From: Thermococcus sp. 4557 | GTDB taxonomy: Archaea > Methanobacteriota_B > Thermococci > Thermococcales > Thermococcaceae | DNA length: 64,000 nt | Direction of reading: 5' to 3' | Assembly: GCF_000221185.1 (NCBI RefSeq) | Contig: NC_015865.1 | Location: forward strand, 930,001 to 994,000 | Shown: positions 15,528 through 26,100 of the stretch, piece after piece | How the letters are laid out: every line of letters starts with the position of its first letter | Numbering within the stretch: position 1 is the stretch's first letter | The notes under the pieces: model-generated | The model's database searches: none | Seen by the model: only the letters and a program-made list of their open reading frames with translations | What the model was told of the DNA's origin: nothing | Translations under genes and position numbers: made by a program

Positions 15528-16771
15528 TAATTGAGCTCCGCGAGTTCACACGCGTTGAAGGCAACGGAAAGGCCGAGATAGTCATCGAGAACGGCGAGGT
15601 AAAGGACGTCAGGCTTAAGATCATCGAGGGGCCCAGATTCTTTGAGCTCCTGACCCTTGGAAGGCACTACTACGACGTTCCTGACCTTGAGGCCAGGATA
15701 TGCGCCATCTGCTACCTCTCCCACAGCGTCGCCTCAGTCCTCGGGATAGAGCGGGCCTTCGGCGTTGAGGTTCCGGAGGAGATAGCACTGATCAGAGAGC
15801 TCGGACTCATAGGGGAACTGCTTGAGAGCCACGCACTGCACCTGTACCTCCTCGTTGCGCCGGACGTGTTCGGCTACCCCGACGCAATAAGGATGGCCAC
15901 AAAGCACGGGGAGCTGGTGAAGGAGGGCCTCGCCCTGAAGGCCTTCGGCAACAGGATAAGGGTGATGGTAGGCGGCAGGGAGATACACGGAATAAACGTC
16001 AAGCCCGGCGGCTTCGGCAGGTATCCAACGGTGGAGGAGCTTGAGAGGGTGGAGAAGGAAAGCGAAGCCCTCCTCAGGCTGGCGAGGAGAGCTGTAAGAC
16101 TCTTCGCCCAACTGGATCCATACGGCGCCCAGGCGAGGCACTTCGTCGCCACCGACGGCTACCTGTGGGGTGAAAAGCTGGTCTCTGACGAGGAAGGCGC
16201 CTTCCACTACACCGAGAGGATAGAGGAGCGCTCCCTCGTTTACAGCTTCGCCAAGCAGAGCCGCTACAAGGGCGAGACCTTCTTTGTCGGAGCGCTGCCG
16301 AGGTTGCTCCTCAAGTCAGAGATGCTCACACCTGCCGCCAAGAGGCTCTTCGAGGAGCACAGGGAAAAACTGGAGACCGGCTACGTCAGCTACAACAACC
16401 TGGCCCAGGCGATAGAGCTGGTCTATTCCCTCGAGAGGGCAAACGAGATAGCGAAGACGCTCCTCGATAGGGGCATCGAAGGGGAGAACATCCCGGTTGA
16501 GCCCAGGGAGGGCGAGGGGATAGGCTACGTCGAGGCCCCGAGGGGTGTTCTGATACACCACTACAGGATAGACGCCAGCGGCAAGATAACTTACTCCAAC
16601 ATAATAACCCCAACAGCGCTGAACCACGCGATGATGGAGGCCAGCCTGCTGGAGGAGGCAAGGAAACTGTACGGCGAGGCCGAGGAACAGGCAATGATAG
16701 GAAGGCTTGAGGAGACCGTCAGGGCGTTCGACCCATGCATCTCCTGCTCCGTGCACCTGGTGAAGCTCTGA
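15524..16771 (+). CDS. hydA: Sulfhydrogenase alpha (large, Ni-Fe) subunit
   Basis: A 415-residue [NiFe]-hydrogenase catalytic subunit, group 3b. The Ni-Fe ligands are in ARICAICYLSHS (N-terminal CxxC) and DPCISCSVH (C-terminal CxxC), with FTRVEGNGKAEI at the start. After the final His only LVKL remains, matching the four-residue peptide removed by a maturation protease in this family. No hyp or protease genes are nearby. Start 15524 has GAGGTG six bases upstream and overlaps the hydD stop. The complex oxidises NAD(P)H to make H2, or the reverse, and can reduce sulfur to H2S. Confidence 0.96.
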   Translation: MIIELREFTRVEGNGKAEIVIENGEVKDVRLKIIEGPRFFELLTLGRHYYDVPDLEARICAICYLSHSVASVLGIERAFGVEVPEEIALIRELGLIGELLESHALHLYLLVAPDVFGYPDAIRMATKHGELVKEGLALKAFGNRIRVMVGGREIHGINVKPGGFGRYPTVEELERVEKESEALLRLARRAVRLFAQLDPYGAQARHFVATDGYLWGEKLVSDEEGAFHYTERIEERSLVYSFAKQSRYKGETFFVGALPRLLLKSEMLTPAAKRLFEEHREKLETGYVSYNNLAQAIELVYSLERANEIAKTLLDRGIEGENIPVEPREGEGIGYVEAPRGVLIHHYRIDASGKITYSNIITPTALNHAMMEASLLEEARKLYGEAEEQAMIGRLEETVRAFDPCISCSVHLVKL

Positions 16772-16778
16772 AGCGTTG

Positions 16779-16793
16779 TTTTTTATTTAATTT
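16779..16793 (+). terminator. T-rich terminator after sulfhydrogenase operon
   Basis: Six T residues followed by ATTTAATTT begin eight bases after the hydA stop, in a spacer before the next promoter. Confidence 0.55.
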
Positions 16794-16841
16794 AGTCCAG
16801 AACTCCAAATCAAGTGCACAAAACTCAGATTCTCCCAAAAT

Positions 16842-16848
16842 GTTTATA
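16842..16848 (+). promoter_or_regulatory. TATA box of DUF257 operon
   Basis: GTTTATA lies about 35-41 bases before ATG 16883; predicted transcription starts near 16870, excluding the in-frame ATG codons at 16814 and 16856. Confidence 0.55.
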
Positions 16849-16882
16849 TCACTCCATGGTAAAAATCTCAACGGTGAGAACC

Positions 16883-17572
16883 ATGGAGCAGCTCGAGGAG
16901 CTTTTCAGGGTAATCGACACGGTGCAGCCGGGGGAGAGCGTTCTCGTGAAGTACCATCCCTCCTACGCACCCGAGTTCCTCGTCCTTATGCTGATGGAGT
17001 ACGGGAGGAAGAGGAACGTCCCGGTAATCATAGACGATAATTTTGATTCCCTTCACGTTCTTCAGGAGCACCTCAGGTTCTGGGGAATCGAGGAGGACTT
17101 CAGCAATGCACTCGTCGTGAAATCGGGCGGAAGGATAAACGTTGGAAACGTCATAGCCAACGTGGAGTTCAGCTCGGAGCCGCTTGTTTACATAAAAAAG
17201 TACAAAGAAACCATGAAAAAAGCACTCGCGGAAATTAACGACTCCATAAACATTGCCCTCGGCCTAGAAAGGCTCTTTGCCTTTATCCACAGCCCCAGGG
17301 AGTACTATCTGTTCATAACGGAGCTGCAGAACATGCTCGGGAACACGAAGAGAAAGGCGGCGTACCTGATGAACACGGAGGTGGCCTCAACCCTGGAGTT
17401 CAACCCCCTGCCTGAGCTGGAGTACATCGCGAGTACCGTTGTGGAGATAACCCCCACCCCGATCAGCGCAAAGGTAACCTTCCTAAAAACACCGGTAAGG
17501 GAACTCCTGGGGAGGGAGTACGAGGTGAGCCTGGAGGTGATGCTCGATGCTTTCCACGGAAAGGGTCTATGA
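16883..17572 (+). CDS. DUF257 family protein (first of tandem pair)
   Basis: A 229-residue soluble protein of DUF257, a family I know only from Thermococcales and with no proven function. It shows a Rossmann-like pattern: ESVLVKYHPSYAPEFLVLML, EYGRKRNVPVIIDDNFDSLH and later ALGLERLFAFIHSPREYYLF. The layout recalls degenerate RecA/KaiC-type folds, but no Walker A is present. The start is set by GGTGAG at 16873-16878 and the TATA box at 16842-16848. It overlaps the next DUF257 gene by 26 bases. Confidence 0.8.
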   Translation: MEQLEELFRVIDTVQPGESVLVKYHPSYAPEFLVLMLMEYGRKRNVPVIIDDNFDSLHVLQEHLRFWGIEEDFSNALVVKSGGRINVGNVIANVEFSSEPLVYIKKYKETMKKALAEINDSINIALGLERLFAFIHSPREYYLFITELQNMLGNTKRKAAYLMNTEVASTLEFNPLPELEYIASTVVEITPTPISAKVTFLKTPVRELLGREYEVSLEVMLDAFHGKGL

Positions 17573-18212
17573 GTACCTGGACAGCGTTTTTTTCGGCGAC
17601 GTAATCCTGGTGGAGAACGAATCCCCCTACGGAACCGCCCTGATGACCCATCTGATAGCGGAGTACGGGAGAAAGAGGGGGGTACCCGTTTACGTGGACG
17701 ATATCCTGGACTCACTTCACGTAGTCAGGGAACATCTCCGTTTCCTCGGAATAGACGAGGATTTTTCAGGCGTCAGCGTCATAAAAACGGGCGGGGTCAA
17801 GAGCATCGGAAACGTCGTGGCGAGGATAGGCATAGAGAGCGACGCCGCCAGGTATCTGAACCAGCACAGGGAGGCCCTCAAAGAAGCGGCCCCCGGCGAG
17901 AGGTACATACACATAACCCTCGGCATAGAGAGACTGTTCGCATTCTTTGAGAGCAAACGCGAGTTCTACATGATGACCGGGGCCATAAAGGAGCGGCTTG
18001 GGGACGAGAGCCACGTCTCGTTCTACATACTGAATAAAAGCGTGGTTTCCGCCCTCAGAACCAACCCGATACCGGAGCTGGAGGAGATAGCCACAACCGT
18101 CGTAAGAATTCGGCTGCGGAACAAGCGGCACGCCCTCGTCTTCGCCAAGGGGCCCACCCTTCGGATAGTCGACGGCGACATGATAGCGTACCTGGATGGG
18201 AGTGCAAGGTGA
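17547..18212 (+). CDS. DUF257 family protein (second of tandem pair)
   Basis: A 221-residue paralogue of the preceding protein: EYGRKRGVPVYVDDILDSLH, REHLRFLGIDEDFSG, KTGGVKSIGNV and TLGIERLFAFFESKREFYMM align along its whole length with the first copy. The pair clearly arose by duplication. It shares an operon with the first copy and the 105-residue gene behind it. The C terminus (LRIVDGDMIAYLDG) is the most different part. No catalytic residues can be named. Confidence 0.8.
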   Translation: MLSTERVYEYLDSVFFGDVILVENESPYGTALMTHLIAEYGRKRGVPVYVDDILDSLHVVREHLRFLGIDEDFSGVSVIKTGGVKSIGNVVARIGIESDAARYLNQHREALKEAAPGERYIHITLGIERLFAFFESKREFYMMTGAIKERLGDESHVSFYILNKSVVSALRTNPIPELEEIATTVVRIRLRNKRHALVFAKGPTLRIVDGDMIAYLDGSAR

Positions 18213-18216
18213 GAGC

Positions 18217-18534
18217 ATGGGAATACTGGACCGGCTGTTCGGCAGGGGCAGAAACGGGGGAGACGTTCAAATAGTATCCCGAAAGCCCGCGGGCAGGTTC
18301 CAGGTGGTTGGGGTAACCTACGTCCTCGGAAAACAGGTTCTGGGCGGTGTTGTGCTTGAGGGAGTCATATACCCAGGCTACAAGCTCAAGGGTGGGGGAA
18401 TAGCGCTCGTGAGGGAGATACACATCCGGAACAGGAAGGTGGATTTCGTTGTGGAGCACGATGAAGCGGCCCTGATCCTCGAGGGAACGCTAAAGGTCAA
18501 AGAGGGCGAGGTCATAGAAGTTTACCAATCGTGA
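18217..18534 (+). CDS. Small beta-barrel protein, EF-Tu domain II-like
   Basis: A 105-residue protein. After a basic N-terminal stretch (ILDRLFGRGRNGG) the rest looks like one beta barrel: FQVVGVTYVLGKQVLGGVVL, IYPGYKLKG, ALVREIHIRNRKVDFVVEHD, then KVKEGEVIEVYQ. This order resembles domain II of translational GTPases (EF-Tu, IF2, SelB) without the GTPase. It might bind tRNA or another partner, which is inference. Start 18217 follows AGGTGAG and sits four bases after the DUF257 stop, so it is probably in that operon. Confidence 0.6.
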   Translation: MGILDRLFGRGRNGGDVQIVSRKPAGRFQVVGVTYVLGKQVLGGVVLEGVIYPGYKLKGGGIALVREIHIRNRKVDFVVEHDEAALILEGTLKVKEGEVIEVYQS

Positions 18535-18543
18535 GGTGATGGT

Positions 18544-20486
<1,943 letters not shown>

Positions 20487-20508
20487 CTAACTTTAGGCCG
20501 GTGTGAGT

Positions 20509-21099
20509 ATGGACGAACTTGAGTTCTGCATCAAGAGCCTGAGCTATCCCCTGGGAATGCTCCTGGAGGGGTCCGAAAGAAGACACGGAGAATTCGTCAG
20601 GGTAACGCGGAACCGCATCACCCTCCCAAAGGTTCCCTTCGCCGCCCTCTGCTACCTCACCGGGATAGCCCTCTACGACTCCCTCGACCTCGTGGACAAA
20701 AAGCGCCTTCAAAACGATTACAGGGCCCTGGAACTGTTCCGGAGAAAGATGCTGGGCTCGAAGCTCGGGGACGCTCTGGGACCATATATGGAAAGTCCCG
20801 GACGCCACATATCCCCCGGGGAGAGGCTGGCGATAGACTGGCTGGAGTTTGAGGAGAGGAGAAAGAAAGTTGAACCGTACCTCGAAAGGATAGTGGAGCT
20901 TGAAAAAACCACCGAGAGCAGAGATGCTCTGCTGAAAGAAACGGGGTTTCTCAGCGAACTTAGCCCGGACCGGGGGCTTCTGCTTGTGTACATCGCGGAG
21001 GACGAAAAGCTCAGGGGACTGATAAACGCGGCCCTCGGGAAAAACAACCCCCGGTTCAGGGAAGCGGTGATTCGATACTTCAAGGCTCTCCGAGGTTGA
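20509..21099 (+). CDS. Unknown helical protein (196 residues)
   Basis: A soluble, mostly alpha-helical protein that I do not recognise. It is rich in Leu, Arg and Glu with long amphipathic segments (for example SPGERLAIDWLEFEERRKKV and PYLERIVELEKTTESRDALL), suggesting a helical bundle. Start 20509 follows GGTGAG. The last 20 bases overlap the end of the convergent unknown gene at 21080. The AT-rich CTTTTACTC before it could be its TATA box. Confidence 0.6.
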   Translation: MDELEFCIKSLSYPLGMLLEGSERRHGEFVRVTRNRITLPKVPFAALCYLTGIALYDSLDLVDKKRLQNDYRALELFRRKMLGSKLGDALGPYMESPGRHISPGERLAIDWLEFEERRKKVEPYLERIVELEKTTESRDALLKETGFLSELSPDRGLLLVYIAEDEKLRGLINAALGKNNPRFREAVIRYFKALRG

Positions 21100-21931
21100 G
21101 CCGAACCGCGAGGGCCAGAGCCTCCCTCTCCCCCAGACCCATCTTCTCCACGAGCACCCGGACGAGGCGCGCGATGGCCTTCACGTTCCTCAGGCCGAGC
21201 TTCTCCGGAGGGTAGTCAAGGAAGTATCCCGCGCCGACCTCGAAGCCGAGCATCGCAGACAGCTCGGCGGCGAACTCATCCGGCGAGAGCGGGGGGAGCC
21301 TGAGTACGACGGGAAAATCGAGGAACCAGTATTTCCCGGCGTCCTTCGTCTCGACCACAACCGGGTAATCCCTCGCATCCGCCAGAATCTCGGCGACCCT
21401 GTCGACTGGAGGTTCCCGCAGAAGAAGCGCGCCCTCCGGCAGGAGTTCACCCAGCTCGATCCCACGCAGGTTCTCCACGAGCGTATCCAGGCCGAGGGAG
21501 AGGACGTCCTCCGGCAGTATCGCCGGCGGTTCAAATTCCGGGCTCTGTTCTCTCGCTTTCTCGGAGGTTATCCTGCGGTAGAGGTCCTCGCTCACCAGGG
21601 TGAACTGGTAAACCCTATCGACGCCCTCAAGGTACAGCACACCATTCGAGAGAAGGCGAAGGCCGAGCCTCGAGAGGGACGCGCCCAGGGAGGACTCACT
21701 CCTCGTTGTTATCGCCGCCTTCCCCCCGGTTTCTTCAGCGCCCCTGCTCACGAGGCGGTAGTCGCTGGGGAACAGACCCTTCGCGCTGAAGAACTCCTCA
21801 AGCGTTTCCTTTGCCCTCTCCTCGCTGACCGCGTAGACCTTGATGAATTCAACGCTCCCCGACCGATCCACCCCTATCAACACGACCGCGTCGCGCCTTT
21901 CCTTAGGAATCAGTATATCATCCATACCCAT
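21080..21931 (-). CDS. Unknown protein, possible degenerate AAA+ C-terminal half
   Basis: A 283-residue protein. Residues up to about 130 form an unrecognised alpha/beta region beginning VVLIGVDRSGSVEFIKVYAV. The last 100 residues resemble an AAA+ sensor and lid: DYPVVVETKDAG, DFPVVLRLPPLSPDEFAAEL and YPPEKLGLRNVKAIARLVR. However no Walker A lysine motif exists anywhere in it, so it is unlikely to hydrolyse ATP by itself. The AAA+ resemblance is my inference from pattern and could be chance. No clear ribosome site precedes ATG 21931; ATG 21925 is possible. Confidence 0.5.
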   Translation of the reverse strand: MGMDDILIPKERRDAVVLIGVDRSGSVEFIKVYAVSEERAKETLEEFFSAKGLFPSDYRLVSRGAEETGGKAAITTRSESSLGASLSRLGLRLLSNGVLYLEGVDRVYQFTLVSEDLYRRITSEKAREQSPEFEPPAILPEDVLSLGLDTLVENLRGIELGELLPEGALLLREPPVDRVAEILADARDYPVVVETKDAGKYWFLDFPVVLRLPPLSPDEFAAELSAMLGFEVGAGYFLDYPPEKLGLRNVKAIARLVRVLVEKMGLGEREALALAVRLNLGEP

Positions 21932-22029
21932 CGCCGGTTAGTTTCTGCTGATTCAAGGGCAAAAATCGAGAGACAGGAAGCCCGGCAGTCCCTCAGCGGT
22001 GTTAGTTAGAGACGCTCTTCAGACACTTG

Positions 22030-22542
22030 CTAGAGGCTCATTGCCCCAAGGAGCTCCCCGGTGTCGAGGTTGACTATCTGCACCTCCCTCTTCCGGGTGT
22101 CGAGCAGGGCGACGCTCTTCACCCCGGTGACGTAGCCGCAGACCTCGCCGGGGTTGACGAGTATGGTTCGTCCTTCCTCGCGTATCTCGTAGCGGTGGGT
22201 GTGGCCGACTATGACAACGTCGTATAGCCTGCTCCTGGCAAGCGCGCGGACGACGCGCTCGTCGGTGCCGTGTGTCACGGCTATCTTCATTCCGTCTGCC
22301 TCGATTTCCAGTATCTCATCGTAGATGCCCAGCGCCTCATAGAGGCCTTTCCTTTCGCCGTCGTTGTTGCCAAAAACACCCCTGAGCGGCGCCCTGAGCT
22401 TCTTGAGCTCCCTGGCAACGAACGGGGCGACGTAGTCCCCTGCGTGGATAACCAGCTCAACGTTCCTTCCGTTGAACAGCTCGACCGCCTTCGCGATTGC
22501 CGGGAGGTTGTCATGGGTATCGCTCATTATACCTATCAGCAT
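22030..22542 (-). CDS. MJ0936/YfcE-type phosphodiesterase
   Basis: A 170-residue calcineurin-like metallophosphoesterase. All five metal-site blocks are present: GIMSDTHDN, IHAGDYVA, GVFGNNDGER, VTHGTDE and IVGHTHRYE. The small size matches archaeal MJ0936-type enzymes with phosphodiesterase activity; the cellular substrate is unknown. A reverse-strand TATA (CCTATAAGCC) at about 22573-22583 precedes it, and AGGTGAG provides the ribosome site. Confidence 0.92.
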   Translation of the reverse strand: MLIGIMSDTHDNLPAIAKAVELFNGRNVELVIHAGDYVAPFVARELKKLRAPLRGVFGNNDGERKGLYEALGIYDEILEIEADGMKIAVTHGTDERVVRALARSRLYDVVIVGHTHRYEIREEGRTILVNPGEVCGYVTGVKSVALLDTRKREVQIVNLDTGELLGAMSL

Positions 22543-22600
22543 GCTCTCACCTGCGCTGGAATAGGGCGGCGGGGCTTATAGGCTTATCCATATCTCGGCA

Positions 22601-22609
22601 AACTTTAAG
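22601..22609 (+). promoter_or_regulatory. TATA box of Gins23-MCM operon
   Basis: AACTTTAAG lies about 40-48 bases before the Gins23 start at 22649, leaving a leader that contains GGGTGAT. Confidence 0.45.
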
Positions 22610-22648
22610 AGCATTTGGGGGTAGGGGTATATTCGAGAGGGTGATGTC

Positions 22649-23143
22649 ATGTTCACGGGGAGGGCAGTGATACCCGTTAAAATCCTCCGCCCCTTCGGGG
22701 ACTGGAGCGCCGGAGACGTCGTGCTCGTTGAGGATTGGAAGGCAAAGGAGCTCTGGGAGGCGAAGGTGGTTGAGGTTATAGACGAGACCGATAAGGTAAT
22801 CGGAGAGATAGACAGGGCCATAGCCGAGGAGAGGGAGAGCGAGCCCCTCACGTCCCTCCCGGCCGGGCTGTATGAGAGGGCGGAGTTCTACATGTACTAT
22901 CTCGAGAACTACGTGAGGCTGAACGCGGGCGAGAGCATAGAGACCATAAACATCAAGCTGACCAAACTGGCCAACCTGAAGAAGAAGCTTGAGCACCTCA
23001 AGCAGATACGATTCAGAAAGATACTCGAGGCGGTGCGGCTGAGGCCCAACAGCCTGGAACTCCTCTCCCGCCTGTCGCCGGAGGAGAGGAGGATATACCT
23101 GCAGCTGTCGAAGATACGGAACGAATGGCTCGGTGAGGAGTGA
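22649..23143 (+). CDS. gins23: GINS complex subunit Gins23
   Basis: A 164-residue replication protein. The small beta domain comes first (VIPVKILRPFGDWSAGDVV) and the helical A domain follows (from about residue 60 to the end), an order typical of Psf2/Psf3-type GINS proteins and of archaeal Gins23. With Gins15 (not in this window) it forms the tetramer that joins MCM to primase and Cdc45/RecJ-like protein. It is directly followed by mcm, with overlapping stop and start (TGATG), as in other Thermococcales. Confidence 0.9.
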   Translation: MFTGRAVIPVKILRPFGDWSAGDVVLVEDWKAKELWEAKVVEVIDETDKVIGEIDRAIAEERESEPLTSLPAGLYERAEFYMYYLENYVRLNAGESIETINIKLTKLANLKKKLEHLKQIRFRKILEAVRLRPNSLELLSRLSPEERRIYLQLSKIRNEWLGEE

Positions 23144-26100
23144 TGGACAGGGAGGACATGATAGAGAGGTACGCGCGCTTTCTGAGGGAGTACGTAGATG
23201 ACGAGGGTAAGGAGGTCTACCTCAACAAGCTGAAGGACCTGCTCACGGTGAGCCCCAAGCGATCTCTGGAGATAGACTGGACCCACCTTAACTCGTTCGA
23301 CCCGGAACTGGCGGCGGAGCTGATAGAAAACCCCGAGGAAAGTATTCTGGCCGCAGAGGATGCCATTCAGATAGTCCTGAGGGAACCCCCCATCGAGAAG
23401 AAGGAGGAGTTTGCCGCCCATGCGAGGTTCTACAACCTCCCCAAGACGCTCCTCGTCAAGGAGCTTGGAAGCGAGCACATAAACAGGCTCATTCAGGTTG
23501 ACGGAATCATCACACGTGTGAGCGAGGTCAAACCATTCGTCGAGAAGGCTGTATTTGTCTGTAAGGACTGCGGCAACGAGATGGTCAGGCTTCAGAGGCC
23601 CTACGACAACATCGTCAAGCCCGCCAAGTGCGACGCCTGCGGCTCAAGGAACGTTGACCTCGACGTCGAGAAGAGCCGCTTCATAAACTTCCAGAGCTTC
23701 CGCCTTCAGGACAGGCCCGAGAGCCTCAAGGGCGGCCAGATGCCCAGGTTCGTTGATGCAATACTCCTCGACGACCTGGTGGATACCGCCCTGCCGGGCG
23801 ACCGCGTTTTAGTCACCGGAATCCTCCGTGTCATCCTGGAGCAGAAGGACAAGAGACCGATATTTAAGAAAGTCCTGGAAGTCAATCACATCGAGCAGCT
23901 CAGCAAGGAGATAGAGGAGCTCGAGATTTCCCCGGAGGACGAGCAGAAGATACGCGAGCTGGCCAGGAGAAAGGACATCGTTGACGCGATAGTGGACTCA
24001 ATCGCCCCGGCCATCTGGGGCCACAGAACGGTTAAGAAGGGCATAGCGCTCGCTCTCTTCGGCGGCGTGCAGAGAACGCTCCCGGATGGGACGAAGCTCA
24101 GGGGGGAGAGCCACGTTCTGCTCGTTGGAGATCCGGGAGTAGCGAAGAGTCAACTTCTCCGCTACGTTGCCAATTTAGCGCCGAGGGCGATTTATACGAG
24201 CGGTAAGAGTAGTTCAGCCGCAGGACTCTGCGTTGCCCCAGACTCGCTTGTGGTTTCCAATGGTGGGGTCCACGAAATCGGTACGTTCACTGAGAATTGG
24301 GTAAAAGACATTGGTTCAATCCAGTACTCTCAGGGTATCGAATATTCTCCATATCTCGGTGAAAGCCTATCCGCTGAAGATGGAAAAATAAAGAATGCAC
24401 CATTGAGCAGGGTTTGGAGACTCAAAGCCCCCAAAGAGCTTGTAAAGGTTAGAACAATAACGGGCAAGGAGCTAACGTTAACCCCTGAAACGAAGCTCTT
24501 AACGATTCAGAACGGAGAACCGATATGGAAAGAAGCCAAGAGCCTTAGCGAAGGGGACTATGTTGCAACCCTCAGAAAATTAACCGTCGAGGAAAGGGGG
24601 GTTCCAATTCTAGAACTTCTCAAAGACCTCGATGACCTCATTGTATATGAAATCAAAGATCAAGTCAAGGGACTCATCGAAGAGGCCCTCAAAGAGCTCC
24701 ACATTAGCAAAAGGGAACTCGCAAAGAGACTCGGCATTAGCGAGGGCATGCTTTATTACAACTGGACAAACCCAAAAGCCAGGGGCAACATAAGAATGAA
24801 GCATCTTCGCACGCTCGTTGAACTAACCGGACATGGCTTAGGCGAAATAAACGTTGAGACTGTCTCGCTTCAAGCGGGAACGAAGCTGAAACTTCCGAAA
24901 TACCTCGACGAGAGGCTGGCATACTTCGTTGGGCTCGTTGCAGGCGATGGCAGCGTTTCTAAAGCCGGCTGGGGGGTGGCCATAAGGTTCTCCAACAAGA
25001 ATCCCGAGATGAGGCGAAAGTTTGCAGAGCTTGCAAAGGAACTCTTTGGTGTAGAGGTTACTGAGCGGATGAAAGACAGAGTTCCATCGCTTCGCTTCCA
25101 CTCAAAGGTTGTTGCACACCTGTTGGAGAAACTAGGAGTTCCCCTATCCCCCAAGTCAGATAAGCTCGACCTTCCAAATGAACTCTTCATGTCTCCAGAG
25201 AGAGTGCTGGCTTCATACATAAGGGGCCTGTTTGACTGCGATGGCACTGTTGTTATACGGGAGAGAGGCTCTTCATATGTTGAGTTCGACACGACCAGCG
25301 AGAAACTCGCCAGAAAGCTTCAGCTTACCTTGCTCCGGTTCGGAATAATCTCGCACCTGAGGCGGCGGAAGAGGGCGGGTTATACCTCAACGTTTAGAGA
25401 CAGGGAGATAACGTCGAGGCACGACAGGTGGGAGCTCAAAATCTACGGTGAGAACGTTCTAAAGTTTGCAGCGAAGATCGGCTTTGAACATCCAGAGAAG
25501 GCGAGAAAGCTCGACGCCCTTGTGGAGAAGATGAGGGGCCAGAAGCACGACACCAACGTGGACGTAATACCGGGTGTTGGAATGCTGATACGGGAGATTA
25601 GAGCATTCTACGGCCTGAGCATTGAGCAGGTCTATGGGTCAAACTTTGGGGCACTCGTGGAGAAAGGAAAGCCAATATCAAGGAAAGCCCTCCTCAGTGT
25701 TGTGGGGAATCTTTCAAAGGCCAAGCTGGAAGAATCGCCCGTTGCCGTCCCAGAGGATATGAGAACCAAGATAGGAAAAGCGTTGAAGCCCGAGGAACTA
25801 GGGATGGAGTACAAGGAGTTCTACGAACTGTTCCTCAGAAAGAGACCACACAAGCTCAAGTTTAGATTGTTGGTTAGGGTGGCAAAGCTACTAGAGGGCA
25901 GGAATAAGTCGCTGTACTCCCAACTCTCGTGGCTCCTCAGCGAGCACTGCGCTAGGGAAGAGGAGATTAAAACTAAACTTGGAGTCCTGAAAACACTTGC
26001 CACATCAGATATTCTCTGGGAGAGAGTTCGGAAAGTTAAAAGAATAGAGTCACCCTACGACCACGTCTACGACCTTACGGTGGAGGGTTCCCACAGCTTC

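Noticed and set aside
21932-22029. Possible C/D box RNA or other small RNA in this spacer
   Set aside because: CTGA-like boxes are present on the reverse strand but no C box (RTGATGA) in the needed order, and no stable tRNA-like or H/ACA fold was found by eye.
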